Below are positions 7,343-16,495 of a stretch of 38,968 nucleotides of DNA, piece after piece. Made by a program: the position numbers and the translations under genes. Under the pieces are notes generated by a model. The model was not told the origin of the DNA, ran no database searches, and was given only the letters and a program-made list of their open reading frames with translations. This DNA is from an uncultured Clostridia bacterium (GTDB taxonomy: Bacteria > Bacillota > Dehalobacteriia > UBA4068). Within the stretch, counting starts at the first letter, position 1. Each line of letters begins with the position of its first letter. Where the stretch lies: the NCBI GenBank assembly GCA_944393575.1, contig CALYAP010000013.1, forward strand, positions 1-38,968, written 5' to 3'.

Positions 7343-9478
7343 ATGGCGGTCAATACCCGTTGCGGGGGATTGGACTATTTTAAGCTAATAGCTGCTTTGT
7401 TGGTAGTAGCTATCCATACTTCTCCTTTAGCCACCCTTAACGCTGATGCCGACTTTATCCTCACCAGAGTGATTGCCAGAGTGGCAGTTCCCTTCTTCCT
7501 GATGGTATCAGGCTATTTTATCCTACCAAGGTATCTTTTCCGGCATGATAATGATAAAGCTCCTCTGCTCAACTTTTTTAAGAAAACAGCTGCTCTATAT
7601 GCTCTGGCTAGCCTGATCTATCTGCCGGTGAGCATCTATGCAGGCTATTTCGACCAACTAACTCCGATCAAGCTGCTCCAAATCATCTTCTTCACCAGTG
7701 ATTTTTATCACCTATGGTATCTGCCCGGAGTAATCATTGGCATGGGATTGGTTTATCTGCTCAGCCGCCGGCTTTCTTTTTCATGGATAGCAGCGATCTC
7801 TCTGATACTCTATCTTATCGGCATCCTGGGCGATAGCTATTTTGGTTTAGTAGAACAGGTTCCATGGCTAGCAGCAGGATATCAAGGCGCCCTGGAGCTG
7901 TTCGGTTATACCCGCAACGGGCTCTTCTATGTTCCGCTTTTCTTGGTGATGGGAGCTTGGCTGCAACAGAGACCCAACAAGCTGTCTCGCCAGAGCGTTA
8001 TCATCGGGCTGCTTATCTCTTTGACCCTGCTGATCGCTGAAGGGTTGCTGCTTCGCTCTCTGGGACTGCCACGCCATGATAGCATGTATCTATCGCTGAT
8101 CCCCTGCTGCTTCTTCCTCTATCAATTACTATTATCATGGGAAATCGAACCTGCTCCTCGTCTGCGTAAGCTGGCCATGTGGATCTATCTGCTGCATCCT
8201 TTGGTCATTATCGCGATTCGGGGACTCGGCGAAGCCATAAGTATGACACAGCTTTTGGTTGACAACAGCATTGTTCATTACCTGCTGGTTTGCTTAGGGG
8301 CAATCATCCTGTCTGTCATTGTGACTACAATACCCCGCCCCAAGCGGAAAGACAGCTTCCCACGTGAACGGGCCTGGATCGAAATTGATCTGGCTCATTT
8401 ACGTCATAATGTTGCAGTACTGCGCTCGCTGCTGCCCGATAGCTGCCAGCTAATGCCGGCAGTCAAAGCCGATGCTTATGGCTTAGGAGCAATACCTATC
8501 ACTCAAGCATTAGCAGCAGATGATATCCATTGCTTTTGTGTCGCCTCTTTAAGCGAGGCTTTGGAACTGCGGCAGGCCAAAATCACAGCAGATATCCTTA
8601 TTCTGGGCTACACTCATCCAGATGATTTCCCGCTGCTGAAACAGTATAACCTAATACAAACCGTACTCGATTATCATTATGCGCAGGAACTAAATGCCTC
8701 CAGACTCAAACTGAGAGTGCATCTAAAAATAGATACCGGCATGCACCGTCAGGGCGAACGTGATGATAACTTCAATGCCATCAAAGCTATTTTAGCCATG
8801 GAATCGCTACAGATAGAAGGCATGTATACTCACCTAGCGATGGCCGACAGCATCAAGGAACAAGATATAGAGTATACACAGATGCAGCTGGCCCATTTCT
8901 CCACTTTAATAGCACGCTTACAAGCAGAAGGGATCACCATCCCGGCTCTTCATGTACAAAGCAGCTATGGAATCATCAACTACCGTCAACTCAACTATAA
9001 CTATGCCCGGCCAGGTATCGCCCTCTACGGCGCTATCGATAGCCGGCATGTTCTCCCCGGAATGATGCCGGATCTTAAGCCGGTTTTTGCGCTGAAAACA
9101 CGTATCAGCACTATTAAAGAACTGTCTCCCGGAGAAGGCGCAGGTTATGACTTGGCTTATACTGCTAAAAGCAAAAGACGTATCGCTATGCTCACTATTG
9201 GCTATGCTGACGGCATTCCCCGCAGTCTTTCAGAGAAAAAAGCTTCTGTCCTGGTTAATGGGCAGCGGGCGCCAATCATCGGCAAAATCTGTATGGATCA
9301 GATGATGATCGATATCAGCAAGATCAGCCAGGTACGTCCCAATGATATCGCGACCATTATTGGCCAGGATGGGCAGGATAGTATTACTGCTGTTGATTTT
9401 GCCACCTGGGACGATACTATAGCCAATGAGATCCTTAGCCGACTCGGACGTCGTTTGGTCAGGATCTATCACCAATAA
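7343..9478 (+). CDS. vanT: Membrane-bound serine racemase VanT
   Basis: A 711-residue two-domain protein. Residues 1 to about 335 form a multi-pass acyltransferase-3-type membrane domain (about ten hydrophobic segments), thought to take up or bind L-Ser. Residues about 345-711 are a fold-type III alanine/serine racemase with the PLP lysine Lys375 in VKADAYG and the second catalytic Tyr602 in GAGYD. At Asn695 (TIANEI) alanine racemases have Tyr; VanT proteins have Asn there, which favours serine. It supplies D-Ser for VanG. The ATG at 7343 follows GGGAGG; the ATG at 7328 lies inside the end of vanXY. It is the last gene of the van cluster. Confidence 0.93.
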   Translation: MAVNTRCGGLDYFKLIAALLVVAIHTSPLATLNADADFILTRVIARVAVPFFLMVSGYFILPRYLFRHDNDKAPLLNFFKKTAALYALASLIYLPVSIYAGYFDQLTPIKLLQIIFFTSDFYHLWYLPGVIIGMGLVYLLSRRLSFSWIAAISLILYLIGILGDSYFGLVEQVPWLAAGYQGALELFGYTRNGLFYVPLFLVMGAWLQQRPNKLSRQSVIIGLLISLTLLIAEGLLLRSLGLPRHDSMYLSLIPCCFFLYQLLLSWEIEPAPRLRKLAMWIYLLHPLVIIAIRGLGEAISMTQLLVDNSIVHYLLVCLGAIILSVIVTTIPRPKRKDSFPRERAWIEIDLAHLRHNVAVLRSLLPDSCQLMPAVKADAYGLGAIPITQALAADDIHCFCVASLSEALELRQAKITADILILGYTHPDDFPLLKQYNLIQTVLDYHYAQELNASRLKLRVHLKIDTGMHRQGERDDNFNAIKAILAMESLQIEGMYTHLAMADSIKEQDIEYTQMQLAHFSTLIARLQAEGITIPALHVQSSYGIINYRQLNYNYARPGIALYGAIDSRHVLPGMMPDLKPVFALKTRISTIKELSPGEGAGYDLAYTAKSKRRIAMLTIGYADGIPRSLSEKKASVLVNGQRAPIIGKICMDQMMIDISKISQVRPNDIATIIGQDGQDSITAVDFATWDDTIANEILSRLGRRLVRIYHQ

Positions 9479-9539
9479 AACTCAAGTAATTTTCTTAAGG
9501 GTCTGTGCTCATAAAAGGCTAGCCGTCCAGCCACCAGCA

Positions 9540-9548
9540 TGTTATAAT
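9540..9548 (+). promoter_or_regulatory. Extended -10 promoter before flavodoxin
   Basis: TGTTATAAT contains a perfect TATAAT (9543-9548) with an upstream TG, an extended -10 element. No good -35 is present. It lies about 45 bases before the flavodoxin ATG. Confidence 0.5.
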
Positions 9549-9593
9549 GATAAAGATGTAAAAAAATGTCTTAAACAAAGGATGGAAAGCGCT

Positions 9594-10061
9594 ATGAAGA
9601 CCCTAATCCTCTATGCAACTAAACATGGGGCCACCAGAAAGATCGCTAAATTGATCGCCCAGGAGATACCGGACAGCGTGGTGAAAGATGTTGAGGAAAG
9701 CGATCCGCATCTGCCGAGCTACGACTGCGTTATTCTCGGCAGCAGCTTAATGGCCGGGCAAATTCGCAAACCGCTCAAAAACTATATCGCCAAGCATCAA
9801 AGCGAATTATTGACCAAAAAACTGGGCCTCTTTCTTTCTGGCCTAGCTGAAGAAGAAGAGGAAAAATACTTCACCCATAATTTTCCGCCAGAAATTTTAC
9901 AGGCAGCAGCTACCAAGCATATCCTTGGCGGTATCTATGATCCCCAGCAATGCAACGCGCTGGAAAAAGTAGTAATGCGGATTGTCACTAAGAGCAATTC
10001 CTATATCTCCACGGTAAAAAGCGATAAAATAGCCGCTTTTGTCCACGAGCTCAACCAATAA
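9594..10061 (+). CDS. Flavodoxin-domain protein
   Basis: A 155-residue flavodoxin-like protein. The FMN phosphate loop YATKHGATRKIA is at the N-terminus, followed by VILGSSLMAGQIRK and LFLSGLAEEE. This pattern resembles the HemG (menaquinone-dependent protoporphyrinogen oxidase) type of short flavodoxin. A role in electron transfer is expected; the partner is unknown. The ATG at 9594 follows AAAGGA; a second ATG at 9582 is in frame but sits on the ribosome site. It is followed 17 bases later by the hydrolase gene. Confidence 0.75.
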   Translation: MKTLILYATKHGATRKIAKLIAQEIPDSVVKDVEESDPHLPSYDCVILGSSLMAGQIRKPLKNYIAKHQSELLTKKLGLFLSGLAEEEEEKYFTHNFPPEILQAAATKHILGGIYDPQQCNALEKVVMRIVTKSNSYISTVKSDKIAAFVHELNQ

Positions 10062-10078
10062 AGCAAGGGAGATACGGC

Positions 10079-11431
10079 ATGAAAAAGACTGCCCTATGGA
10101 TTATCATTATGCTATTTATTGTTTGCCTGATAGGCAGCGCCTGTGGCGGAGAAACCAGCTTTGAGACAGAACAGTTAGAGGCCAAGACAACCACCATTGT
10201 TCAGCATCTGCTGGATGGAGATTATGAAGCTGCCAGCAGTTATTTCGCCCCAGAACTGACGCAACAGCTGCCGGTTGAATCGCTCCAGGCTGGCTGGGAA
10301 CAAATGGTTGGCCCCAGTGGCAACTATATCGGGCAAGAATCTTTAAGCAGCAACATTGAAGGCAACCGTTGCACTGTTGCGGCACTGCTGCGCTTTGCCA
10401 ACAATGGCATTTTAGTTTCTATCACCTATGATAGCAAAGAACAGGTTATTGGTATGTGGACCAACTATCAAATAATCGACGGGCCTGCTGATGATGCCAG
10501 TTATACAGAAATAGATATCACTGTAGCCGGCGATCCTGAACTGCCACTGCGCGGCAAATTGACACTGCCCAAGGAGGTGGACAATCCACCGGTAGTGATC
10601 TTGGTTCAAGGATCCGGCTCCTCAGATATGAACGAAACGATTTACAGCAACGCTCCTTTCCGCGATATTGCGTGGGGTCTGGCGGAACAAGGTATCGCTT
10701 CTATCCGTTATGATAAAAGATATTATACCTATCCAGATAAGGCAGTCGAACTAAATAATGCAGTGACCATTGATGATGAGGTTTTAAGCGACGTTTATGC
10801 GGCTATTGATTTAGCCAAAACCGATGGCAGGGTCGATGGAGAACGGATCTTCGTGCTGGGGCATAGTTTAGGCGGGATGCTGACACCAGCGATAGCGGCC
10901 AAACACCCTGAACTAGCTGGAGTCATCTCCATGGCCGGTACGCTACGGCCGCTTTATGAAGTTTCTTACGATCAGACAATAGAAACTGTGCAAAGCCTGC
11001 GGCCAACGCTCTCAGAACAGGAACTGGCGATACTTGATGCTCAACTAGCACAGATCGAAGCTGATATGGAAGTGCTGCGAGACCTGCCGACTAATCCTAC
11101 GCTTGATGCCGATACCACACTTTTAGGCATACCAGCGATCTATTGGTATTCTCTGGAGCAATATGAAGGAGAAAAATATCTTGAGCAAATCTCCATGCCC
11201 ATGCTGATCCTGCAGGGCGAAGCTGATTTTCAAATCTATGCCGATGTTGACTACCCCCTATGGCAGGAAAAATTAGCTGACCGGGATAATGTTGTTTTCC
11301 ATCTCTATCCGGGGCTTAATCACCTGATGATGCCAACGCAAAATAAGCGTGACGTCTCAGAGTATCAAGTTAAATCTAACGTGGACCAGCAGGTGATCGA
11401 TGATATCGCGGCCTTTGTCAAAAATAATTAA
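10079..11431 (+). CDS. Lipoprotein alpha/beta hydrolase with DUF3887-like domain
   Basis: A 450-residue exported protein. A signal peptide with a probable lipobox (GSAC, Cys22) predicts membrane anchoring. Residues about 27-135 resemble the DUF3887 domain that often precedes hydrolases. Residues about 145-450 form an alpha/beta hydrolase with an oxyanion segment VQGSGSSD, the nucleophile elbow GHSLGG (Ser263), a late acidic segment (LQGEADFQI) and a catalytic His in GLNHLMMP. It likely cleaves an ester or peptide outside the membrane; the substrate is unknown. AAGGGAGA precedes the ATG, and it probably shares a transcript with the flavodoxin. Confidence 0.8.
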   Translation: MKKTALWIIIMLFIVCLIGSACGGETSFETEQLEAKTTTIVQHLLDGDYEAASSYFAPELTQQLPVESLQAGWEQMVGPSGNYIGQESLSSNIEGNRCTVAALLRFANNGILVSITYDSKEQVIGMWTNYQIIDGPADDASYTEIDITVAGDPELPLRGKLTLPKEVDNPPVVILVQGSGSSDMNETIYSNAPFRDIAWGLAEQGIASIRYDKRYYTYPDKAVELNNAVTIDDEVLSDVYAAIDLAKTDGRVDGERIFVLGHSLGGMLTPAIAAKHPELAGVISMAGTLRPLYEVSYDQTIETVQSLRPTLSEQELAILDAQLAQIEADMEVLRDLPTNPTLDADTTLLGIPAIYWYSLEQYEGEKYLEQISMPMLILQGEADFQIYADVDYPLWQEKLADRDNVVFHLYPGLNHLMMPTQNKRDVSEYQVKSNVDQQVIDDIAAFVKNN

Positions 11432-11471
11432 AAGTAAATTTCCCATAATTAAAGTTAAATTTATCATAATT
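11431..11471. repeat. Imperfect 20-21 bp tandem repeat
   Basis: Two adjacent AT-rich copies, each beginning AAAGT(T)AAATTT and ending CATAATT, sit just after the hydrolase stop. No function is evident. Confidence 0.4.
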
Positions 11472-11484
11472 TTTTATTACCCTA

Positions 11485-11513
11485 TTGACAATAGTACGAA
11501 TTCGTATTATACT
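11485..11513 (+). promoter_or_regulatory. marR-MATE promoter
   Basis: TTGACA (11485-11490), a 17-base spacer and TATACT (11508-11513) form a strong sigma-70-type promoter. The spacer is exactly the left operator arm. Confidence 0.8.
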
Positions 11514-11535
11514 ACGCCATACGAATTCGTACTAT
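11491..11535. promoter_or_regulatory. Paired MarR operators
   Basis: Two 17-base arms (11491-11507 and 11519-11535) are perfect inverted copies of each other, 11 bases apart. Each arm also holds the perfect 12-bp palindrome TACGAATTCGTA. One arm fills the -35/-10 spacer and the other covers the transcription start region, so bound repressor would block the promoter. Binding by the MarR protein encoded just downstream is inferred. Confidence 0.8.
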
Positions 11536-11552
11536 ATTTTTGGAGGAACTCC

Positions 11553-12005
11553 ATGGATAATGCAGACCAATGCACTGCCATCATCTGGCGGATAACTAAT
11601 GCTATCAATAAAATGGATGGGGCTTATTATTTTTGTGGCAAAAAATTAGGCATCAAGGAAAACACTTTAACCCTTCTTTATGCCATGGCAGATAACCAAC
11701 CTCATACCCAAAAACAGCTTAGTGATGACTGGCTCATCCCTAAAACAACTATTAATACTATAGTCCAGGAATTGCTTCAAGAAGAACTAATTACCCTGCT
11801 GCCAGTAGAGCATAGTAAAGAAAAAAACATCCGTCTAACAGCTAAAGGGCAACAATATACTGATAATGTGCTGAAAGATATCCGTCAGGCAGAGCATCTG
11901 GCTTTAGATAAAACACTGCAAAAATTCTCACCCGAATTCATCGATGCTTTTGAATATTTCGCTGATACTTTATATAAAGAATTCAACCAAAGAATCTTAA
12001 AATAA
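11553..12005 (+). CDS. MarR family transcriptional regulator
   Basis: A 150-residue winged-helix regulator. The DNA-binding part runs from TLTLLYAMADNQPHTQKQLSDDWLI's helices through the recognition helix PKTTINTIVQELL to the wing (SKEKNIRLTAKGQ), flanked by dimerisation helices. The ATG at 11553 follows TGGAGGAACTCC; the upstream extension would run through the promoter and is not real. It likely represses its own promoter and the MATE gene 34 bases downstream, and releases DNA on binding a small molecule. Confidence 0.88.
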   Translation: MDNADQCTAIIWRITNAINKMDGAYYFCGKKLGIKENTLTLLYAMADNQPHTQKQLSDDWLIPKTTINTIVQELLQEELITLLPVEHSKEKNIRLTAKGQQYTDNVLKDIRQAEHLALDKTLQKFSPEFIDAFEYFADTLYKEFNQRILK

Positions 12006-12039
12006 CTTACGAGAAAGGAACCCAAAAGGGAAATTCCCT

Positions 12040-13431
12040 ATGAACTCCCATACATTATTTGCTAAAACACCACCTTTGAAACTCTTTTTCTTAGCCTCGA
12101 TCCCCGGGGCAATCGGTATGCTGGCATCCGCTATCTATCAGCTGGTCGACGGAATCCTGGTCGGCCAGTTTTTAGGCGAAACTGCTTTCGCAGCGATCAA
12201 TTTAGCAATGCCTTTTGTTATCATCAATTTTGCCTTGGCTGACCTGATTGGCGTAGGCTCCGCTGTACCAATTGCCATCAATTTAGGACAAAAAGAAGAA
12301 GCTAAAGCCAACAATATTTTCACTTGTTCCTGCCTGATGATCGTTGGTACAGGAATCATTATCGGCGCTCTTCTCTATTTTATGGCGCCACTATTGATCG
12401 AACTGATGGGAGCAGAGGGCAGGTTCGCTCTCTTGGCCGTACAATATTTGCAGGTCTATGCCATCTGTTCTCCTTTGACCACGATTATTTTTGCTGTTGA
12501 TAACTATCTACGTATCTGCGGCAAGATCCGTAGCAGCATGGGACTCAATATCCTGATGGCTGTTCTGGGAGCTGGGATGGAGATCGTCTTCCTGTATGTT
12601 TTTAAATGGGGCGTATGGGCTGCTGCATTGGCCTTCTGCTTATCAATGATTATCTGCGCTATTATCGCTTTTATCCCCTTTTTCCGTGGCAAGATGCTGT
12701 TGCGCTTCTGCCGGCCCCGCTTCAGCGTTAAAATGGTGCGGCAAATACTGGCCTGCGGTACGCCTACTTTCCTCAACAATGTTGCAGGTAGGGTTACCTC
12801 TATCGTACTCAATGCCATTCTAGTACGTTTGGGAGGAGAGTCAGCGGTATCTATCTATGGTATCCTGATGTATGTTGAAGGTTTTATCCAGCCGCTGCTC
12901 TATGGCATGTGCGATTCCCTGCAGCCTGCCATCGGTTATAACTGGGGAGCTGGACAATATTCCCGTGTGCGGGCCATCGGCAAATGCTGCTTCATTGCCA
13001 GCGCTATTATTTCGCTAATTTCTGTGGCGGTGATCCTCTTATTCCCCGAACAAATCACTCAACTGTTTGTTCCGGATAGTGACGCTGATTTTCTGGTCAC
13101 AGCCGTCTTAGCACTCCAGCTTTTCAGCCTGACCTATGTCACCAGATGGTTCTCTTTTGCGATGCAAAGCTTTATGCTGGCTATCGAGAAAACACTCCCT
13201 GCCTCTTTGCTCTCGATCTCTACTGCTTTAGTTTTCCCCTTGCTGCTGATCCTGATCTTATGGCCTTTGGGCTTAACCGGAATCTGGCTGAATTTTGCCG
13301 GCACATCACTGCTGGCAATGATCCTAGGCTTTATACTCTTTGGCAAATACCGTTCGGAATTAATGCAAGCAGATATTCCTCGTCCACAAAACGACCAATC
13401 AATAACAGAACAAACAGGCGCAGCATGCTAA
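12040..13431 (+). CDS. MATE family efflux transporter
   Basis: A 463-residue integral membrane protein with about 12 hydrophobic segments in two repeated halves, typical of the NorM/DinF/MepA-type multidrug and toxin extrusion family. The N-terminal FFLASIPGAIGMLASAIYQ and the QPAIGYNWGAG block in the second half are family-like. It should export cationic or hydrophobic compounds using a Na+ or H+ gradient. A small GGGAAATTCCC palindrome overlaps its ribosome site and could affect translation. It is cotranscribed with marR. Confidence 0.88.
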   Translation: MNSHTLFAKTPPLKLFFLASIPGAIGMLASAIYQLVDGILVGQFLGETAFAAINLAMPFVIINFALADLIGVGSAVPIAINLGQKEEAKANNIFTCSCLMIVGTGIIIGALLYFMAPLLIELMGAEGRFALLAVQYLQVYAICSPLTTIIFAVDNYLRICGKIRSSMGLNILMAVLGAGMEIVFLYVFKWGVWAAALAFCLSMIICAIIAFIPFFRGKMLLRFCRPRFSVKMVRQILACGTPTFLNNVAGRVTSIVLNAILVRLGGESAVSIYGILMYVEGFIQPLLYGMCDSLQPAIGYNWGAGQYSRVRAIGKCCFIASAIISLISVAVILLFPEQITQLFVPDSDADFLVTAVLALQLFSLTYVTRWFSFAMQSFMLAIEKTLPASLLSISTALVFPLLLILILWPLGLTGIWLNFAGTSLLAMILGFILFGKYRSELMQADIPRPQNDQSITEQTGAAC

Positions 13432-13501
13432 ACTCTTCTTGGCCGCTATCACCTGTTTACCTATAATAACTATTCAATTACAGCAAATAAAATTTTTAAT
13501 A

Positions 13502-14398
13502 CTAATCCGCCTGGAGCGTGATCACCACTAGCTCCGGCGGATTATTGATTCTTATGGGAAAGCTGCTGTTGCCTAAGCCACGGCTGACGACCATCTGGGT
13601 ATCTCCCTGGCGATAAAGACCAGCGGTATACTCAGGGAAAAAGCCTTGATTAGGAGCAAATAATGCTCCAATAAACGGCAGGCGCACTTGTCCGCCATGG
13701 GCATGTCCGCACAAAACCAAATCAATACCAGCTTCATGATAAACATCAAACAGTTCTGGCCGGTGGGATAACAAAATGGTATATGCTGACTGGTCGTCCA
13801 GTAGAACATCAAGTTGGGCTGATATCACCTGCTCGTTGTCTTCATACTGATCGCTCTCCGCGGAAAAAGTGGGATCATCAACACCCAACACTCTTATAAT
13901 GCTGCTACCATATTCCAGAGTAACGGCTTTATTATCTAAAACCACCACCCCGGCAGATTCCATTTGCTCACGCAGCTGAGCATAAAGCTCAGGCAACCGT
14001 GATTCATGATTGCCGGTGACATAATAAACCGGAGCAATAGCTATTGCCCCATTGATAAACTCCATTGCCACCGTAATATTCGGGTGATAAGAGTCCAGCA
14101 AATCCCCGGTGATGGCAATCAAATCAGGTGCGGCTTCCACTAGCTTTTGTAGCAGTCGCTCCTGTTGCTGCCCGAACTCGGTATTATGCAAATCGCTAAT
14201 ATGCGCAATAGTAAAGCCATCAAAATCAACGGGGATGGCAAAATCCACCACCTCTAGAAAGGTAACTTCGATAGTGGTATTTTCCCAATATAGATAAGCA
14301 GACAAAGCTATCAGACATACCAATAGGCTGATAATAAACATTCTAGTTTTCTTTTTGGCTTGCTTACTAGTTAAGGGTTGTTGTTGATGATTTGCCAT
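13502..14398 (-). CDS. Membrane-anchored metallophosphoesterase (YkuE-like)
   Basis: A 298-residue protein with a single N-terminal membrane anchor (about residues 18-39) and an extracellular calcineurin-like phosphoesterase domain. The metal-binding motifs appear in order: SDLHN, TGDLLD, TGNHES, LSHRPE and CGHAHGGQ. It resembles the YkuE/YaeI group, whose members act on lipid or nucleotide phosphoesters at the membrane. AAGGAG lies six bases before the ATG. The polysaccharide deacetylase gene lies upstream on the same strand, but a gap of about 115 bases leaves cotranscription uncertain. Confidence 0.85.
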   Translation of the reverse strand: MANHQQQPLTSKQAKKKTRMFIISLLVCLIALSAYLYWENTTIEVTFLEVVDFAIPVDFDGFTIAHISDLHNTEFGQQQERLLQKLVEAAPDLIAITGDLLDSYHPNITVAMEFINGAIAIAPVYYVTGNHESRLPELYAQLREQMESAGVVVLDNKAVTLEYGSSIIRVLGVDDPTFSAESDQYEDNEQVISAQLDVLLDDQSAYTILLSHRPELFDVYHEAGIDLVLCGHAHGGQVRLPFIGALFAPNQGFFPEYTAGLYRQGDTQMVVSRGLGNSSFPIRINNPPELVVITLQAD

Positions 14399-14515
14399 AA
14401 CAACTCCTTAATGGCAAAGTGGCTTCGTTAAAAACAAAATTTCTTTTTGCAGCCATGGCACTCAATTTAAAACTTATTTTCACTATCATAAAGTAAAATA
14501 ATCAATGCTTATTCA

Positions 14516-15319
14516 TCAATTAACACTGCGGTAAACTGTGCCGGCAATAGCACCGCCTTCGAGCAGAGTCAGCATCTCCGAAACCGTTACCAACTGATAG
14601 CCAGCCTTAACTAAATCAGGAATTACGGTTTCCATAGCCTCAGCTGTTTCTTCATAGATATCATGGCATAGGATGATACACCCATTAGTTACAGATCCCA
14701 TAATAGCATCATAGGTTTTATGTGGATCTTTGGTCTTCCAATCAAGGGTATCGATGGACCAGTTGATTATCGGCATACCAACATCCTTGACAATAGCTGT
14801 TACCGAATCGTTCACTTCTCCATACGGTGGACGGAGCAATACCGGCCGTACACCAGTGTTTTTTTCTACTTCATCATTAGTCCATATCAGCTGTTCCCGC
14901 ACGCCTTGTTCATCCAATTTAACCAAAGAAGCATGTCCCCAAGAATGGTTGCCAATCTCTGATCCCTGATCAACGATAGCCTGCATTGTCTCAGGGTATG
15001 ATTTAACCCTATTACCAACAATGAAAAAAGTAGCCCTAGCATTATTAGCGGATAAAGTATCCAGTATTCGTTGGGTATAAGGACCTGGGCCATCGTCAAA
15101 TGTCAAAGCAATCATCGGTCGCTCCGGATCAATGGTGGATATTATCTCAGGGTTGATCATATCCATGGCTGAAGAATCATTAAGGTCAGCACTGATCGGT
15201 TCCGAAGGTTGAGTGGTATATTCGCCTGGAGTGAGGGCCGTGTTATTATCAGCAGCTGGAGCGCCGCAAGCACATAATAAAACAGCGACGAACAATAATA
15301 AACATATATAACGTTTCAT
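14516..15319 (-). CDS. Polysaccharide deacetylase lipoprotein (NodB domain)
   Basis: A 267-residue lipoprotein (signal peptide, lipobox LCAC, Cys18). The NodB domain (about residues 68-255) shows the catalytic and metal motif TFDDGP, the zinc ligands HSWGH, RPPYG, the DWK segment and LCHD. Such enzymes remove N-acetyl groups from peptidoglycan or surface polysaccharide, which can raise lysozyme resistance. It is anchored outside the membrane. Confidence 0.9.
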   Translation of the reverse strand: MKRYICLLLFVAVLLCACGAPAADNNTALTPGEYTTQPSEPISADLNDSSAMDMINPEIISTIDPERPMIALTFDDGPGPYTQRILDTLSANNARATFFIVGNRVKSYPETMQAIVDQGSEIGNHSWGHASLVKLDEQGVREQLIWTNDEVEKNTGVRPVLLRPPYGEVNDSVTAIVKDVGMPIINWSIDTLDWKTKDPHKTYDAIMGSVTNGCIILCHDIYEETAEAMETVIPDLVKAGYQLVTVSEMLTLLEGGAIAGTVYRSVN

Positions 15320-15409
15320 CGGCGAGCTCGCTCCTTTCTTTTGGTATTATGAATTAGTAAAAAACAAAGAGGATTTTAAATTAAATCTCGCTTTTGTTTT
15401 CTCTTAGAT

Positions 15410-15418
15410 ATTATATCA
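15410..15418 (-). promoter_or_regulatory. Extended -10 promoter of the deacetylase gene
   Basis: On the minus strand TGATATAAT gives an extended -10 box (TATAAT as the complement of 15410-15415), about 90 bases upstream of the start codon. The rest of the 15320-15708 gap holds only this promoter and the terminator at 15636-15669. Confidence 0.55.
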
Positions 15419-15635
15419 AATTCGACATTTTTTTGCAGCAAATTATTTACCTTTTTAAGACAAAAGCTTTATCTTATTACAGAATTAAGCAATGATATAA
15501 AAATTCCATTTGATAACTTTTATAGTGCGGTTTACTTCTTGTAATACATACAAGAAGCCATTTATACTGGGCTGCTTCCAGATGAGATATAACAGTTAAA
15601 AACCTCTTTAACCGTATAATCTTATTATTAAGCTT

Positions 15636-15669
15636 AAAAAGCTGCCTTTGGAAATCATCCAAAGGCAGC
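15636..15669 (-). terminator. Terminator after the DUF4358-like lipoprotein
   Basis: A perfect 11-bp stem (GCTGCCTTTGG / CCAAAGGCAGC, seven-base loop) is followed on the minus strand by five T. It is placed about 40 bases past the stop at 15709. Confidence 0.9.
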
Positions 15670-15708
15670 AGCAAAAATTTTATTAGTTTATTGGTACAAT
15701 ATGCTCAA

Positions 15709-16245
15709 TTAATTGGGATAAAAAACTTCTACTGTTCCCATGCTGCTGCCAGCAGCGTTAGCAAAAGCAGTTTGCAGTGCAGCTGCTACGTCTTCATATG
15801 TCGCAGCCAGCAGAACATAGCTACCAGCATCCACTACGAAGCATTGCTCAGGAGTGACACAGATCCAGCGCATGGGATCAAAATTTTCAGCTATCATTGC
15901 TTTGACTTCAGCTGCAGCCGCCTCATCTGTGCATTGGAGCACTGCTACCAGATGTGCTTGAGCGTTAATAGCAGCTTCTTTGACAGCCGCTGATTGAACA
16001 TATTGAGTAAATTGCTCGCTGGTTAATCCCAAATAATGCTGAGCATTATCTGCACTGACTTCTACATCCATAGTAGCAACCATTTCGACATCGCAGTTCT
16101 CAATCAGGGAATTCAAGATATCTGCCGGCTCGCCGCTCAGACCAGTGTTGCCTTGGTCGTCGGACGGTTGTTCCGTATTAGTACAAGCAGCAAAGAGAAG
16201 GCCAACAGCTAAAACCAAGCCTAAGCATATCAATAATTTTTTCAT
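15709..16245 (-). CDS. DUF4358-like lipoprotein
   Basis: A 178-residue exported lipoprotein (signal peptide, lipobox FAAC, Cys21). The body, with SAAVKEAAINAQAHLVAVLQ and VVDAGSYVLLAATYEDVAAAL, resembles the DUF4358 family of Clostridia surface proteins as I recall it. No catalytic motif is seen. It is monocistronic, with its own strong terminator. The function is unknown. Confidence 0.7.
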   Translation of the reverse strand: MKKLLICLGLVLAVGLLFAACTNTEQPSDDQGNTGLSGEPADILNSLIENCDVEMVATMDVEVSADNAQHYLGLTSEQFTQYVQSAAVKEAAINAQAHLVAVLQCTDEAAAAEVKAMIAENFDPMRWICVTPEQCFVVDAGSYVLLAATYEDVAAALQTAFANAAGSSMGTVEVFYPN

Positions 16246-16388
16246 GGATAATCATCCTTTCTTTATCTAGATTTTGACTACTGCTATCTTTATTGACTAA
16301 AAAAAACCTTTTTTGTTCCCGGATTTTCCCCCAGTTTAAAAATTTTTCTTAAATTAAATAAATATCTTACCAAAAATAGGCTAAACCG

Positions 16389-16417
16389 TTGAACTGATTA
16401 AAAAGATTTTCCATAAT
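16389..16417 (+). promoter_or_regulatory. Manganese catalase promoter
   Basis: TTGAAC (16389-16394) and CATAAT (16412-16417) are separated by 17 bases, about 80 bases before the catalase start. Confidence 0.55.
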
Positions 16418-16495
16418 CAAGCGGCTAATCCCTTGTATAGCAACTGTTTTTTTGGTGAATTGTAATCATAGTAATACCAAGAAAGGAGCAGCCAA

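Noticed and set aside
2741-9478. van cluster on a transposon or integrated element
   Set aside because: No transposase, integrase, terminal repeats or tRNA target were found on either side within the window.
11400-11552. N-terminal extension of the MarR gene
   Set aside because: It would translate through the promoter and operator; the ATG at 11553 has a proper ribosome site and gives the family length.
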